NCBI GenBank assembly: GCA_949987565.1
Contig: OX465115.1
Location: 15,437,242-15,501,241 of the forward strand
DNA length: 64,000 nucleotides
Direction of reading: 5' to 3'
Origin: Luidia sarsii
Lineage: Eukaryota; Echinodermata; Asteroidea; Paxillosida; Luidiidae
In this document: piece after piece, positions 53,472-64,000 of the stretch
How the letters are laid out: each line of letters opens with the position of its first letter
Position numbering within the stretch: the stretch's first letter is position 1
Position numbers and translations under genes: made by a program
The notes under the pieces: model-generated
What the model saw: the letters and a program-made list of their open reading frames with translations, nothing else
What the model was told of the DNA's origin: nothing
The model's database searches: none

Positions 53472-55972
53472 GCCAAGAGCAGGAGCAGACTGCTCAACTC
53501 CTTGGGGCACAGTTTTGGTCTTGACGAGACAGCCTCACTCTTGGTTTGAAAAGCAGCAACATTTGGACGTGCGGAATGTTTGATTTGTTTTTCGTTTCCA
53601 GTTTCTGCCTCAGAGATCCAGCCGACACAAATCCTCCCGAGTTGACAATGAAAGAGAAGACGAGAACAGCGACGGCAAGAGAGGAACCAAGAGAGAACTG
53701 ACTGCAGGCATTAAATCAGTTGCACCAATGCAACACACCAACAAAAGAAAATAAATAAATCAAACTTAAAACGGTCAAAGTGAACATGCATTTTTCAACA
53801 ACTTTTCATTTTCCAGCGAGGAACACGCCGATTCCTTTTCCCATTTTTTTTTTCCCTTTTTGTGATTTTTCCCTCTTTTCCTTTGTTACCTTGCAGATTA
53901 TTCCCTGGCCACTACATTCTGGCTATCTCGCTGGCCTGCACAAGCCCTGGATGTGGAGATGGGACAAAAGGAGAAAGACGAAAAAAAAAGAGGATGAGAG
54001 CGCGGACGACAGACGTCTGCCTCCCAAGAGCTGAACCTTTCAGAGTCATCCTCCTCTCAACCGATTGCTTCGCACGAGGCTCTAGAAAACCACGCCACTT
54101 CTTCCTTCATTGATATTTAATTTTAGTTGGGGAGGGAGGGAGGGACCTTGAATGAGCTAACTCTTCCTTTTTGGGTCAATTTGAAAGTTGATTTAGAGGT
54201 GCCTGATGTTTATACCCTAGCAGGACCTTTGTGTAAAAAGTAGAATCTTAGATCTTGTTCTACAGTCAGAATTTGGGTGAAAAAAAAGCAAAAAAAGAAG
54301 AAGCAGAAACTCCTTTAGTATGCACTCTGTCTTTCATTCGGGGATGAACATGCGGAAAACACGTTTTCTGAAACATTGAGTGTTTGGGTCTGCTCAGACC
54401 AACCCTTCACCGAAAAAACCCAATCAGTTCATAACTTTTTGTCCGTGGAGAATGTTTGCACAATGTTTGGTGATGTAGAGGGTACTAGCCACTCTGTTTT
54501 GTATTTGTGACCATCGCCTAAATGACAATAAGAAACTGAAAACAATATTGACCTGTTTCTTGTGGGCTTTTGGGCTGTGGGGTCATTTTGTGGTTATTAG
54601 AATGCCTAGGACACTGAGTACCTGGTGGATGGTTGGTGACATATGTTGTTCATTGTGAAAAAAAAAACAGAACTGATTTTTATAAAAAATCTCTTCATTT
54701 CAGGCTAGTGGGCCACAAAAGTATAAAAAGCTGTTCAATCGAGTTTTGATTTAGCAAAAACTTATCAAGCTGAACAAAATTGAACAAAATCATACAAAGA
54801 AAAAATACTTCGGGGGAGGGGGGATTTTGTGGGTTTCTGCTTTGAATTTTTTTTCTTGAATGGAAGTGATTAGGTAGGATTTCTTGGGGTTGGAAGAATT
54901 TTCAGCAAGAGGTGCTCTAAATCAAAAAAAGAGCTTGATGTGAGTGGATATGGAAGAACAAGTGTATCATGCTGATTCTTTAAGATACAAAAACAACCAA
55001 AAGAGGACTTTTGGGGTCGGACGGTTGTTGGGGGTGGGGGTGGGGGGAGGGTTGGCGGTTTGGGAACAAAGCAATCGGTCTGAAGGATTCTTCTCGGCAG
55101 CTCGGAGGAATTAGACAGGAAGGACGGAAGACAAGGAGAGAAACATGGACGAGAACGTCGACAGAAAGGAAACAAAGTTGATCAAACAAAAAGCACAGAA
55201 CAGGAAAAAGTGACAAAGGAAAGAAGTTCCAAGGAAGGTGGTGCTCGTTAGGGTAACACAGTCAGGTAGACAAGACGCGACGAGACAAGGTACTAGACAT
55301 ACCTATCCCCAGCCCTAAAACAATCATCCAAATACTTGCTCTTTCACCTTCTATCCCCATACAATGATAAGTAACCATGCTCCCTAATCAAGAAACCAGG
55401 CCATTGCAATCGGCATGGGCCGTCAGTTTTCTTTGGAGGAATTTCGTACACCTGCCTCCCCAGCCCGTCCCTTCATTTCAGCCCTCAATTTTCTGGCTCT
55501 TGCCCCAAACCAACTTGCCCCTCGACTCCAACAACCTGCCCTTAGTCGCCCTCAATTACCTGCCTCTTTACCCTCAAACCTGCCCCTTGTCGCCCTCAAT
55601 TACCTGCCCTTCGGCCCTAAATTCTTGGCCTCAAATCTACCTCTATTCACCCTCAATTACCTGCCCCTTTTGCCCTCAAACCTGCCCAAGTTGCCCTCAA
55701 TAACCTGCCCTAAAATCCTGGCCTCAAATCTGCTCCTAGTCGCCCTCAATTAACTGCCCTTCTGCCCTGAAATCTTGCCTTCAAACAACCTGCCCCTTGA
55801 TTCAAACCACCTGCCCCTTAAACTCCACTGAAAAAAAATATAGAAAGAACTAAGCTGATGAAACCGCTGAAGAGAACCCAAATATGATCCCTCTTTTAAA
55901 ATTTGTTGGTTTCTTTTTTCCCATTGCTGCTCTTTTCTGCTCTAAGTTTGCCGTTTGTTCAGTTCTGGGTCT
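48240..55972. other. SLC25A11 upstream region and probable long Dishevelled 3' UTR
   Basis: Two minus-strand genes lie head to tail with 7.7 kb between the Dishevelled stop and the SLC25A11 start. I see no further exon. The part next to 48240-48420 is the SLC25A11 promoter by position. Much of the rest is AT-rich with many TTTATT and TTAAT motifs, as expected for a long 3' UTR on the minus strand, but no single end can be chosen. Minor features: a CA run at 50660-50680; an AGAG run at 53444-53472; a hairpin family A remnant at about 54185-54235; and a CTGCCC/CCCTCAA low-complexity stretch at about 55485-55820. Confidence 0.4.
55485..55820 (+). repeat. Degenerate CCTGCCC / CCCTCAATTA repeat
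   Basis: Irregular repeats of CGCCCTCAATTACCTGCC and CCTCAAACCTGCCC run over about 330 bases. Open frames here are Pro/Leu-rich artefacts. It lies in the probable Dishevelled 3' UTR. Confidence 0.8.
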
Positions 55973-58900
55973 TTACATAACATCCACAAAGAATTCGCAG
56001 GGATTACCCATGGCCATGCGGAAGGACTGCCTACTGCCCGACAGATCCTCAGGCATCGATCCAAGCTGCCGCGGCATGGGCACGGCGTGCTGGCCAGGCC
56101 CCAGGCCCAGCCCCATCGGCGGGGGCGGCTGGGGCGAGGGAGCGCCCGCCCCTACCCCGACGACGCCCCCCACCAGGCTGCTGGGCGCCGCCGGGCCGAT
56201 ACCTGTCATTTGGAGCGGGGCGACCGGGGGCGGAGGGCCGGCACCCACCACGCCCCCCAGGGGCATAGAGTTGACCGAGAGGGGCGGGGGCGGCGGGGGC
56301 GTGTCGCTGCCTCCCCTCAGGGCGACCAGCTCGCCCCGGGTGGAGCGGCTGATGATGGAGGTGGCGTCTGACTCGCTGCCTGAGCTGCCCTTACTGCGAC
56401 CCTTACGGTCCTTGTGCTCCTGGCTGTGGCCTGAACCACTGCTTCCTATCATGGAGAACAGGAGAGAGCCATCTGTTTAATCCCATCCAGATTGCTAGCT
56501 ATTCATGGTGAGAATATCATAGTGTGATATGGGGTGGGGTATGGGAAGTGGCTGGGTGTGATACGGGGTGTGGCTGGGTGTGATATGGGGTGTGGCTGGG
56601 TGTGATATGGGGTGTGGCTGGGTGTGATATGGGGTGTGGTTGGGTGTGATATGGGGTGTGGCTGGGTTTGATATGGGGTGTGGTTGGGTGTGATATGGGG
56701 TGTGGTTGGGTGTGGCTGAGTGTGATACGGGGTGTGGCTGGGTGTGATACGGGGTGTGGCTGGGTGTAATATGGGGGTGTGGCTGGGTATAATATGGGGT
56801 GTGGTTGGGTGTGAGATGAGGTGTCATTGGGTTAGGTAAGGGGTGTGATATCAGGTGTGTTTGGGTATGATATGGGGTGTGTTTGGGTATGATATGGGGT
56901 GTGTTTGGGTGTGATATGGGGTGTGTTTGGGTATGATATGGGGTGTGTTTGGGTATGATATGGGGTGTGTTTGGGTATGATATGGGGTGTGTTTGGGTAT
57001 GATATGGGGTGTGTTTGGGTGTGATATGGGGTGTGTTTGGGTATGATATGGGGTGTGCTTGGGTATGATATGGGGTGTGTTTGGGTATGATATGGGGTGT
57101 GTTTGGGTATGATATGGGGTGTGTTTGGGTATGATATGGGGTGTGTTTGGGTATGATATGGGGTGTGTTTGGGTATGATATGGGGTGTGTTTGGGTGTGG
57201 CCCACTCACCTCCGCTGCCGGCACTGCCAACACTTCCGTTGCCAAAGCTGGTGTAGCTGGCCGTGTCAAACTGGGCGTAGCCGATGGGCTGGTAGGGTAA
57301 GGGTGGGGCTGAGGGGATGTTGGGCGGGAGCTGGCCCGGGGGCATCCAGTGGTGGGGCAGGGGCGCCAGGGTGTCCTGGTCCACTTCGGGCGTGTCATCC
57401 CCTAGGGAGAGGGCTGCCATATCTGGGGGGAGGGAAGGTAAGGGTGCATTGGGGGAGAACGAGGACAGGAGATTATCATTAAAATTATCATCAGAAATCA
57501 AGTTCTCAAGGACAAAATTGGGTAAAAACATTTCACGTATAAATTGGGAACAACCATCACTGAATGGGAAAAAACAATTGAGGCAAATAATATTCACGTG
57601 ATGAAAACATTTGTGTTTGTTGATGTTAACTTCTAATCTTCTCCTTTCATGCGATGCACATTTGTTAATGCTATACTGCATTTTGAAAAAGGAATCCAAA
57701 GCTTCGGCTTCAACAAAGAACTCCAGCCTGCGAATTCAGCTTTTGGATAACAAAGACGAAGCTGGAGCCGAAGCCTAAGCTGGGTTTTGGAAAAGGGGCT
57801 TTCTGTTTGCTTGTTTTGAGGTGGGGTTTTGTTGTTGTTGTTGATTTTTTTTTAAGGGGGGAAGACAGCAGTGTACTCACTCCCACAGAGGTCACCAAAG
57901 ATGTAGTAGCACTGCTCTGAGAAGGTGATCTTATTGACCGTGTGCCTAATGTAGCCAGCCTTGAGGAGGTTGCAGGCGTACTTCCTGGCATCTCGCCGAT
58001 CCGTGAAGCCCTCCAGGTGATTGTACAGCCATTCCACCACGTCCGAACCTGCCAGGAATAGAACAGATAGAGACATTGATAGTCAGGTGCCTCAATAGAC
58101 TTAGATATAGACTAAGGGTTTCTTCTTCTCTCGTATGTCAATCACTGGCATCTCCGATCACGAGTGATCATTGATCAGTCAAAATCGTGATCAGTCGAAA
58201 TTGGCAGTTGCTCAAGCAGGTGACCAGTTCTGGTTTAGCTATTTCTGTGAGTGTGAACGGCTGCACTGAATAGGCCACTGTGTTACAAGCTGAATAGTGT
58301 CATCCCATCCACAGCTATGACTGAGATTGGGGATCCTGTCTGACCAAAAGGTCACTACTAACACAGCAGTGACAACACTGAGCAGGACGGCATGACACAG
58401 CGGGCAAGGGCCAACCTCTCCACTCAGCCAGAGAGCGGGGAGAGGGCGTCGGACGAGGACTCACCCAGGAAGGCGTTTGGAATGGTGATCTTCAGCCACA
58501 TGCGGTCCCTGATGTCCAGGCCAGAGTCGGGCGCTGCCATGGCTCGCACGATGGTGTGCAGGTCCGAGTTGATGGTCAGCGGGCCAAAGTCCTCTATTCC
58601 TGGGAGAGAGAGAGAGAGTGAGTGAGACACCGAGGGTTGAGCACAGAGGGCAAGGGGATTCTTGCTGGTTGAACCAACTGTGAAGACCAGCGTTGGAAGA
58701 AAGGAAAACTGAAGGATTCAGGCGCTCTGACTTGAGGAAGTCCTAAAAGAAGGGTATGGTAGGACACCTACTTTGCACCCATCCCTGGCTTGTCTTTTAG
58801 GGGATGGTGCAGAGGGGAATGCTTCGACTGGGCTGGGTTACTCTGGGCTAGGCTAGGCTAGGCTGGACTAGGTAAGACTGGACTGGGCTGGGGGAGGCTT

Positions 58901-61900
58901 GGAAAAGCTAGGCTAGACTAGGCTGGGCAGGGGTTGGGCTACGGCAGGCTGAGCTAGGTTAGACTGGGTTTAGACAGCTAGGTTACACTAGGCTTAGACT
59001 GAGCTAGGTTGGGCTGGGCTGGGCTGGATAGGCCAGACGAGACTAGGCAAGACTAGGCTAAGCTAGGTTGTACTGGGCTAGGGTAGGATGGGCTTAGACT
59101 GAGCTAGGTTAGACAGGGCTGTGCTGGGTAGGTCCGACTAGACAAGGCAAGAATAGGCTAAGCTAGGCTGTACTGGGCTAGGCTAGGCTGTGGCTTGGCC
59201 AAGTCTGACGGTACCAGCCGCAGCCACCGGCTGGTGGCTTCCCATAGACTCATGCAGCATTCCTAGCCATAGCCGAATCCATCGTCTTCAACTCACTCTC
59301 GGACTCGGGGATGGAGCTTGTCAGTGAGGAGCTGCCAGAGGTCATGGAGGTCATGGAGGGGCTGACGGCTCCTGCCTGGCCATGATAGGCGGCTACTTTC
59401 ATGGCATTGGTGTGAGCGACCCACGCACCGGGGTCAATGGGACGCACGGGTTCACCTTTGGGTAAAGAAAAAAAACCAAAATGAATATTCAAATAAATTT
59501 TCAATCAGACAAAAGTCATGGATCTGATCAGATTTTTGTAGCATAAAAAATAAATAAATGGCATCGGATTTAAAACAGTGGGGGCCAATTTGAGGTTGCA
59601 GAGATGAATTATAATTATGTTTAAAAAATAAGAAGCACTACAAAACAAAATTTAGTCTTCATCTGAGAAAAAAAAAAAAAAAAACAATTTGGCCCTAACA
59701 CTTTGTACAACAAATATGGTTGTGGTAATTTGGCGTTTCAGGGAGAGTTAGTGTGAAACACTTGAATGGGGACCGATGGATGGCCATTGGTTGTACATAA
59801 ACTTGCCCTGCTTCACAGCTCACCAAAAACCATACACAACGCCACAAGAACTTACTTCTGGGTATGGTGAAGTAACCTTTTGGCGAGGGATCCCAACATT
59901 TGGCGACTACAAGCTTGATGGGCCTGCAAGGAAATCGGCAAAATAAAAACGCCCAAACTAGGATGAGTCCAAAGATATCAACCAAATGCATATTGAGACC
60001 AACAAATTTTGAGAAAAATTTGAAAAATGGTGAAGAATACTTTGCAAGTTTTGGGGTCATTCTATATTAGTCTGTGAAAAATTTCTAAACATTTCTGTAA
60101 TTAATTAGAATTTATTTGAAAATAGTGACAAATGGTAAAGGGCTGACTCACCCTGGCTGGTGAACGGCTTCTCGGAGTACCCTGACTGCATCGTCGTTGC
60201 TCATGTTCTCAAAGCTGACCTCATTGACCTGATCAAAATAATAATATTAATAATACAGAACATTTATAATAAGCTTTACAAAAGTCAAAAGATGTTTGTG
60301 TGAAGATTTCTTGAGAGGTACAGCATCCCAGAATGTAAGATTTCAACATGAGGATTCTATCATGACCATCTACAAACTGTGTAAATTAGAAGGAAATCTG
60401 TGGACATCTGATCTTCCCAATGTTGTATTGGGCCTTTAATACGGCTGTTTATAAGTGCACCATTGTCTGTCCACAAATGACAAACTAGAAGATTGTTCCT
60501 CACCTGAAGAATCATGTCACCAGGCTCAATCCTGCCATCAGCTGCTACTGCACCCCTGAGAGAGACAAGGTAAAAACCCACATGTCAATGTCAAAAGGAA
60601 GATGGAATGTCTTGGCTGTATCAAAGAGAATGACGAACGAACGAACAAATGATCCAATGTCAACATTTAGTGGGCCTGACGTTTCAATCCAAGCAGGACC
60701 TTTCTTAAAGGGAGCAGGACTTTTCTCTGCCCTTGAGAAAGGTCCTGCTAGGATCTTTGAGATAGGTCCTGCTAGGATCGAAACATCAGGCCCACAAAAT
60801 TTTGAGATTCGCATTTTGGTAACTTTAGTCAGTAAGCAGTTTGCAACATTTTTGTATATCACTTCAAAGGATCAAATGAACACACCAGCCAAAAAAAACA
60901 AACAAACAAAGGGATGAATAAACAAGCAAAGGAACAAACAAACGAGAGAACGGACGATCAAACGATTAAACTGAAGGGGGAAATCCAACAGGCAAACACA
61001 TTCTGGCATGAGTTCAATGGTAACCGTGCAGGGCACCAGCCTCCTTACCCCTTCATGATGGAACCGACGTAGATACCACCATCCCCACCTTTGTTGCTTT
61101 GACCGACAATACTGATACCCAAGAAATTAATTTTGTCTGTGGAGAGAGAGAGAGAGAAAGAGGGAATTAGGAAAGAAATAGTTATCAGTACAAAGATAAT
61201 GATTTTCAGAGCAGAATTTGGTCTTAGGGTAAAGGCTTTGTTCTTGGAGACAGCTGAAAAAACAGACTGTGGTTTGAGTATTGTGGTTGAAGCGTGGTTT
61301 TTCTGTTCATCCTAAAAAAACAAACATCAAGAGGTTCACACAAATGTATGAATAAAGAAACTGTACGGTCAAGTAGGCCTACAAATTGTTTGGGATCATT
61401 GTGCTTCCTGATCATTGGTCTGTCCCAATACGTTGTAAATGTGTTACTCACCCAAATTTAAGGTTACTGTGATAATGTTGAGTGACATGGTAGAATCTGT
61501 TATACTGCTAAATGATGAGGCCTGTGCAGAAAGGGAGAAAAACAGAACAGAGCATAAGACATTACTATAAGACATGATTTTAGGGGGTAGTGGTAGGGGT
61601 AGGGGAAGGAGTAAAGGTTGAGGTAGGGGTATTAGGGGTAGGCATAGGGGTAGTGGTAGTGGTTAGGGTAGGGGTCCTATGGGTAGAGCCTGAGTAGGGT
61701 TAGGGGCAGGAGTGGGGTAGGGTTAGGGGCAAGATCAGGGTTAGAGGTAGGGGTAGGGGTAGGGGCAGGGATAGGGGCAGGGACAGAGGCAGGGACAGGG
61801 GTAGGGTCAGGGGCAGGGGCAGGGACAGGGTCAGGGTCAGGAACAGGGTCAGGGTCAGGGGCAGGGTCAGGGTCAGGGCAGTCCAATCTAACCCTAACCC

Positions 61901-62071
61901 ACCCTCAAATTCAAAGAGCCAAATCTTAAGGTTTTCAGAGGTTGCACATGATAGCAGTGGTTTGTGGTACTCACACGCTGGACTTGAGGCATGCGTGGTC
62001 TCCGTCTCCGTTTCCTGTGTTTGCCACGCATTAATCGCGAGGAACCACTCCGCTCTGTTGCACTACTGAAC
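55973..62071 (-). CDS. DVL: Dishevelled, Wnt pathway scaffold (N-terminus outside window)
   Basis: Eleven coding exons in minus-strand order: 62071-61975, 61521-61452, 61136-61049, 60555-60504, 60228-60152, 59923-59856, 59455-59297, 58599-58465, 58048-57881, 57422-57210, 56445-55973 (stop TAA). Together they give about 533 residues, with matching phase throughout. Order of parts: a basic patch ([12 protein letters not shown]) and the Ser/Thr-rich [20 protein letters not shown]; a PDZ domain ([51 protein letters not shown]); a DEP domain ([54 protein letters not shown]); and a Pro/Gly-rich tail ending [15 protein letters not shown], the conserved Dishevelled C-terminus. The DIX domain must be encoded right of the window. 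Dishevelled relays Frizzled signals to beta-catenin and planar-polarity branches. Vertebrate paralog numbering does not apply. Confidence 0.97.
56520..57200. repeat. 22-bp minisatellite filling a Dishevelled intron
   Basis: About 30 copies of a 22-bp unit. TTGGGTATGATATGGGGTGT-type units occupy 56855-57200 and CTGGGTGTGATATGGGGTGT-type units occupy about 56530-56830. The array occupies almost all of the 764-bp intron between the last two coding exons and comes within about 10-15 bases of the 5' splice site (exon edge 57210). Open frames through it ([16 protein letters not shown]) are artefacts of a unit that shifts frame every copy. Confidence 0.95.
57690..57800 (+). repeat. GAAGCCGGAGCC family copy
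   Basis: GCTTCGGCTTCAACAAAGAA, GCGAATTCAGCTTTTGGATA, GACGAAGCTGGAGCCGAAGC and a GGGTTTTGGAAAAGGGG end match the copy at 7803-7915 in order. It lies in a Dishevelled intron. Confidence 0.75.
58800..59190 (+). repeat. GGCTAGGCTA-type degenerate repeat
   Basis: Roughly 390 bases of 5- and 10-base variants of GGCTAGGCTA, GACTGGGCTG and AGCTAGGTTA. They fill most of the Dishevelled intron between the exons ending at 59297 and starting at 58599. Confidence 0.9.
60290..60445 (+). repeat. TCGCGA-palindrome family partial copy
   Basis: TACAGCATCCCAGAATGTAA, CATGAGGATTCTATCATGAC, TTAGAAGGAAATCTGTGGAC and CCAATGTTGTATTGGGCC match the right half of the copy at 11263-11610. The palindrome itself is missing. 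It lies in a Dishevelled intron. Confidence 0.75.
60655..60865 (-). repeat. Hairpin family A copy with duplicated arm
   Basis: Arms with GGGCCTGACGTTTCAATCCA and GGATCGAAACATCAGGCCCA enclose an extra partial repeat of AGGTCCTGCTAGGATC. The family tail follows in reverse orientation (TAACTTTAGTCAGTAAGCAG to TTTTTGTATATCA). Confidence 0.8.
61570..61890 (+). repeat. GGGGTAGGGGCA / GGGTCA array in Dishevelled intron
   Basis: About 320 bases of GGGGTA, GGGTTAGGGGCA and finally GGGTCA hexamers on the plus strand (C-rich on the transcript). It occupies most of the intron between the exons at 61521 and 61975. Confidence 0.92.
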
Positions 62072-64000
62072 CTGAAACAATAAACCGGGCAATGGTGATT
62101 AAAGAGGAGACTGTCATGTGATCTATGCTTGCAACTTCCCCTCGTACCTTTTAAAACTCCAATAGGAATTGGCCCCCACAAGGTCAAAAGGTTGAGAGAG
62201 AGAGGGAGGGAGGTAGAGGGAGGGAGGGAGGGAAGGAGGTTGAGAGGGAGGGAAGGAAGTTGAGGGAGAGGGAGGGGAGAGGGGAGAGGGGAGAGGGGAG
62301 AGGGGAGGGGGATGGGGAGGGGAGGGAGGGAGGGACAGACAGAAAGGGGGAGGGAGACCTCATTTCAGCAGGTTGTACAAAGGTTGTTTCCTAGGGCTAG
62401 TAGATAAATAAATAAGTATTTTCAATAAATAAGTATTTTGCAAACTTCAAATAAACTCCATTCAGCTCTTTGAGCACAAAAAGAAAAATTCTGCAAAGAC
62501 TTCAGCAACAAACAGCAAACCCACACATGCGTGGTTTTCCTCAAGGCTTCAGAATGAAACTTTGCCCAAAGAAAACAAAACAAACTAGGTCAGGTAATTT
62601 TCTCTCTCTCTTTGACCTCATTCTTTTGAATGCCGAGACCCAGTTTCTCCTTCTACCCGCCGTAAACTCTTTGTGTCAAACTCTTGGCTTTTTATCTTCT
62701 CACAAAGATTTCAGGAAATTATTTTCTTTCCGACTCCATTAGATCCCAGGACAGTGCCAGTGTTTTCATTCCCTCTCTCTTCCTATGTCTACATTAAGAT
62801 ATTAAAAAAAAAAAAGGGAGAATCTCGTTCACGACTTCCGTTAGCAAGCAGAAATCAGACTCCTAACGAGACAATTCCCAAGAGAAAACCCGTAGTCTTT
62901 CACATTCCTCAAACTTTCATAAAGGCATCGAGCCGGGCTAATAGAAAAGACCCCTGGCCAAATGAAGAGGCTAGTCACTGGCCAAATGGCCTAGAGGGTA
63001 ACAGGTGAACTTAAACCGATAGCCCTTCAACGGTCTCAACGTCTGCCTGTGATGCCCAGCCGACATCAATTCTGAACCAAAACAGAACAGATTTCCTTTC
63101 AATAGAGAAAAAAAGCGATCCGATATCCACTGAACTGCATGCGAAGGCATCAATGCCCTTCTGAGTTTGTACAGCATGTACACTGTTGTGATGGCATTAC
63201 TGGGTCTGTTATACTTTCCTGTCACTACCAGGCTTCTCAAACCCTTGATTCTTAGCAGAGGCAATAGGATTCAGCTGCCTATGTCTTAGTGTCGTGCTTC
63301 AAATCTTCCCATAGACAGTGCGAAGCACATGGCACACTTGTATTATAAAAAAAAAAAAGCTTTTCACTTGAACAGCTAATGTTAAGTATTGATACTCCTT
63401 CCCTCAGTCACAAATTAACCAAATCGCTGCATGTTTAATATTAGCTCCACTATGAGGGTGTGTTGAAATGTAAATTGGCTATGGCTATTGGAATTGGCTA
63501 CAGAGCTGTCATAGTCTCATGCACAACTGGCAGCTGTAGCCAAAACAAAATGCAAACAGAGCCTCACTGTCTCTGCCTTCCTGTCTGCCTACCTGTCTGC
63601 CTACCTGTCTGCCTGCCTACCCGGTACCTGTCTCTATCTCTCTCCCATCTCTGAGACCTTTCTTCACTCCATTCAATCCCTCAAAAAGGATTCCCAACTC
63701 ATCGGTGGCCTATAGCTCTTTGTATACTTCCCTTGAGGGCCAAGGTTTGAGGTTTCTCTTCCACCTTTCAAAGCCTCTTCCCTCTGTCCCTGACCTGACC
63801 TTTGCCAGTGTTTTCACAGCCTGGTCAACCAATCAAGTAAAGGGGGGAGGGGGCATCAAACAGTCTCCAAATATTTGCACCCCTCAAAAAAGAAAGAAAG
63901 AAAGAGTGTTGGCATGCAAGAACTCAGGTGTCTCCCCTCTCCCAGTTAGATTCTAGGCACCCCACCCCCAGTGAAATCTCTTAACCATTTCCAGCCGAGA
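62072..64000. other. Dishevelled intron at the right edge
   Basis: The first exon seen (62071-61975) begins with phase 2 after an acceptor, so the transcript continues to the right. No DIX-domain sequence or other exon is recognisable here. Contents: a GGGAGG/GAGAGGG purine array (about 62195-62360), a CTGCCTACCTGT repeat (about 63580-63625) and otherwise unique-looking sequence. Confidence 0.55.

Noticed and set aside
49500..55800. An additional gene between Dishevelled and SLC25A11
   Set aside because: Only short open frames without similarity or splice-linked partners are seen. AT-rich sequence and position fit a long 3' UTR and intergenic DNA.
56495..57699. His/Pro/Thr-rich repeat proteins of up to 282 residues on the minus strand
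   Set aside because: Translations of the 22-bp intron minisatellite, partly fused to real Dishevelled exon sequence by read-through of the splice donor at 57210.

Overview
This window is animal nuclear DNA. The genes are split by GT-AG introns of about 0.1 to 7 kb, the protein families are metazoan (metabotropic glutamate receptor, Dishevelled, outer-dynein-arm docking protein), and the introns are packed with tRNA-derived SINEs, foldback elements and minisatellites. Compact genes with about 1 kb introns, and gene sets that include motile-cilia and Wnt components, fit an invertebrate deuterostome. An echinoderm is my best guess, but nothing in the window fixes the species. I see no prokaryotic, viral or CRISPR-like system.

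Layout, left to right. (1) 1-8066: no coding exon I can support; two long polypyrimidine tracts, a CpG-rich stretch and repeat copies. (2) 8067-18587, plus strand: five coding exons of a metabotropic glutamate receptor-like class C GPCR. The N-terminal exon(s) are not seen and are probably off the left edge. (3) 20371-25324, minus strand: ILKAP-type PP2C phosphatase, complete, 7 coding exons, 346 residues. (4) 26570-34899, plus strand: CCDC63/CCDC114 (ODAD1) family dynein-docking coiled-coil protein, complete, 11 coding exons, 572 residues. ILKAP and this gene are divergent with starts 1.25 kb apart. (5) About 36025-40645: 26 copies of a homogeneous 178-bp satellite, directly after the ODAD1 3' UTR. 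(6) 41946-48239, minus strand: SLC25A11 mitochondrial 2-oxoglutarate/malate carrier, complete, 11 exons, 311 residues. (7) 55973-62071, minus strand: the C-terminal 11 coding exons of Dishevelled (basic region, PDZ, DEP, C-terminal tail). The DIX-domain exons lie beyond the right edge.

The five genes belong to separate processes (synaptic or sensory signalling, kinase-linked phosphatase signalling, ciliary motility, mitochondrial metabolite exchange, Wnt signalling). I see no evidence of a functional cluster. All exon boundaries were read by eye from GT/AG sites, with codon phase matching at every junction and continuity with the known protein families.

The most unusual content is non-coding. 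It includes the 178-bp satellite; a family of near-perfect hairpins carried by many introns; a 249-bp foldback element with a 4-bp target duplication; a long perfect palindrome centred on TCGCGA present twice; two competing splice donors 5 nt apart in ILKAP; a duplicated 3' splice site around a SINE in ODAD1; and introns made almost wholly of minisatellite in Dishevelled and ILKAP.
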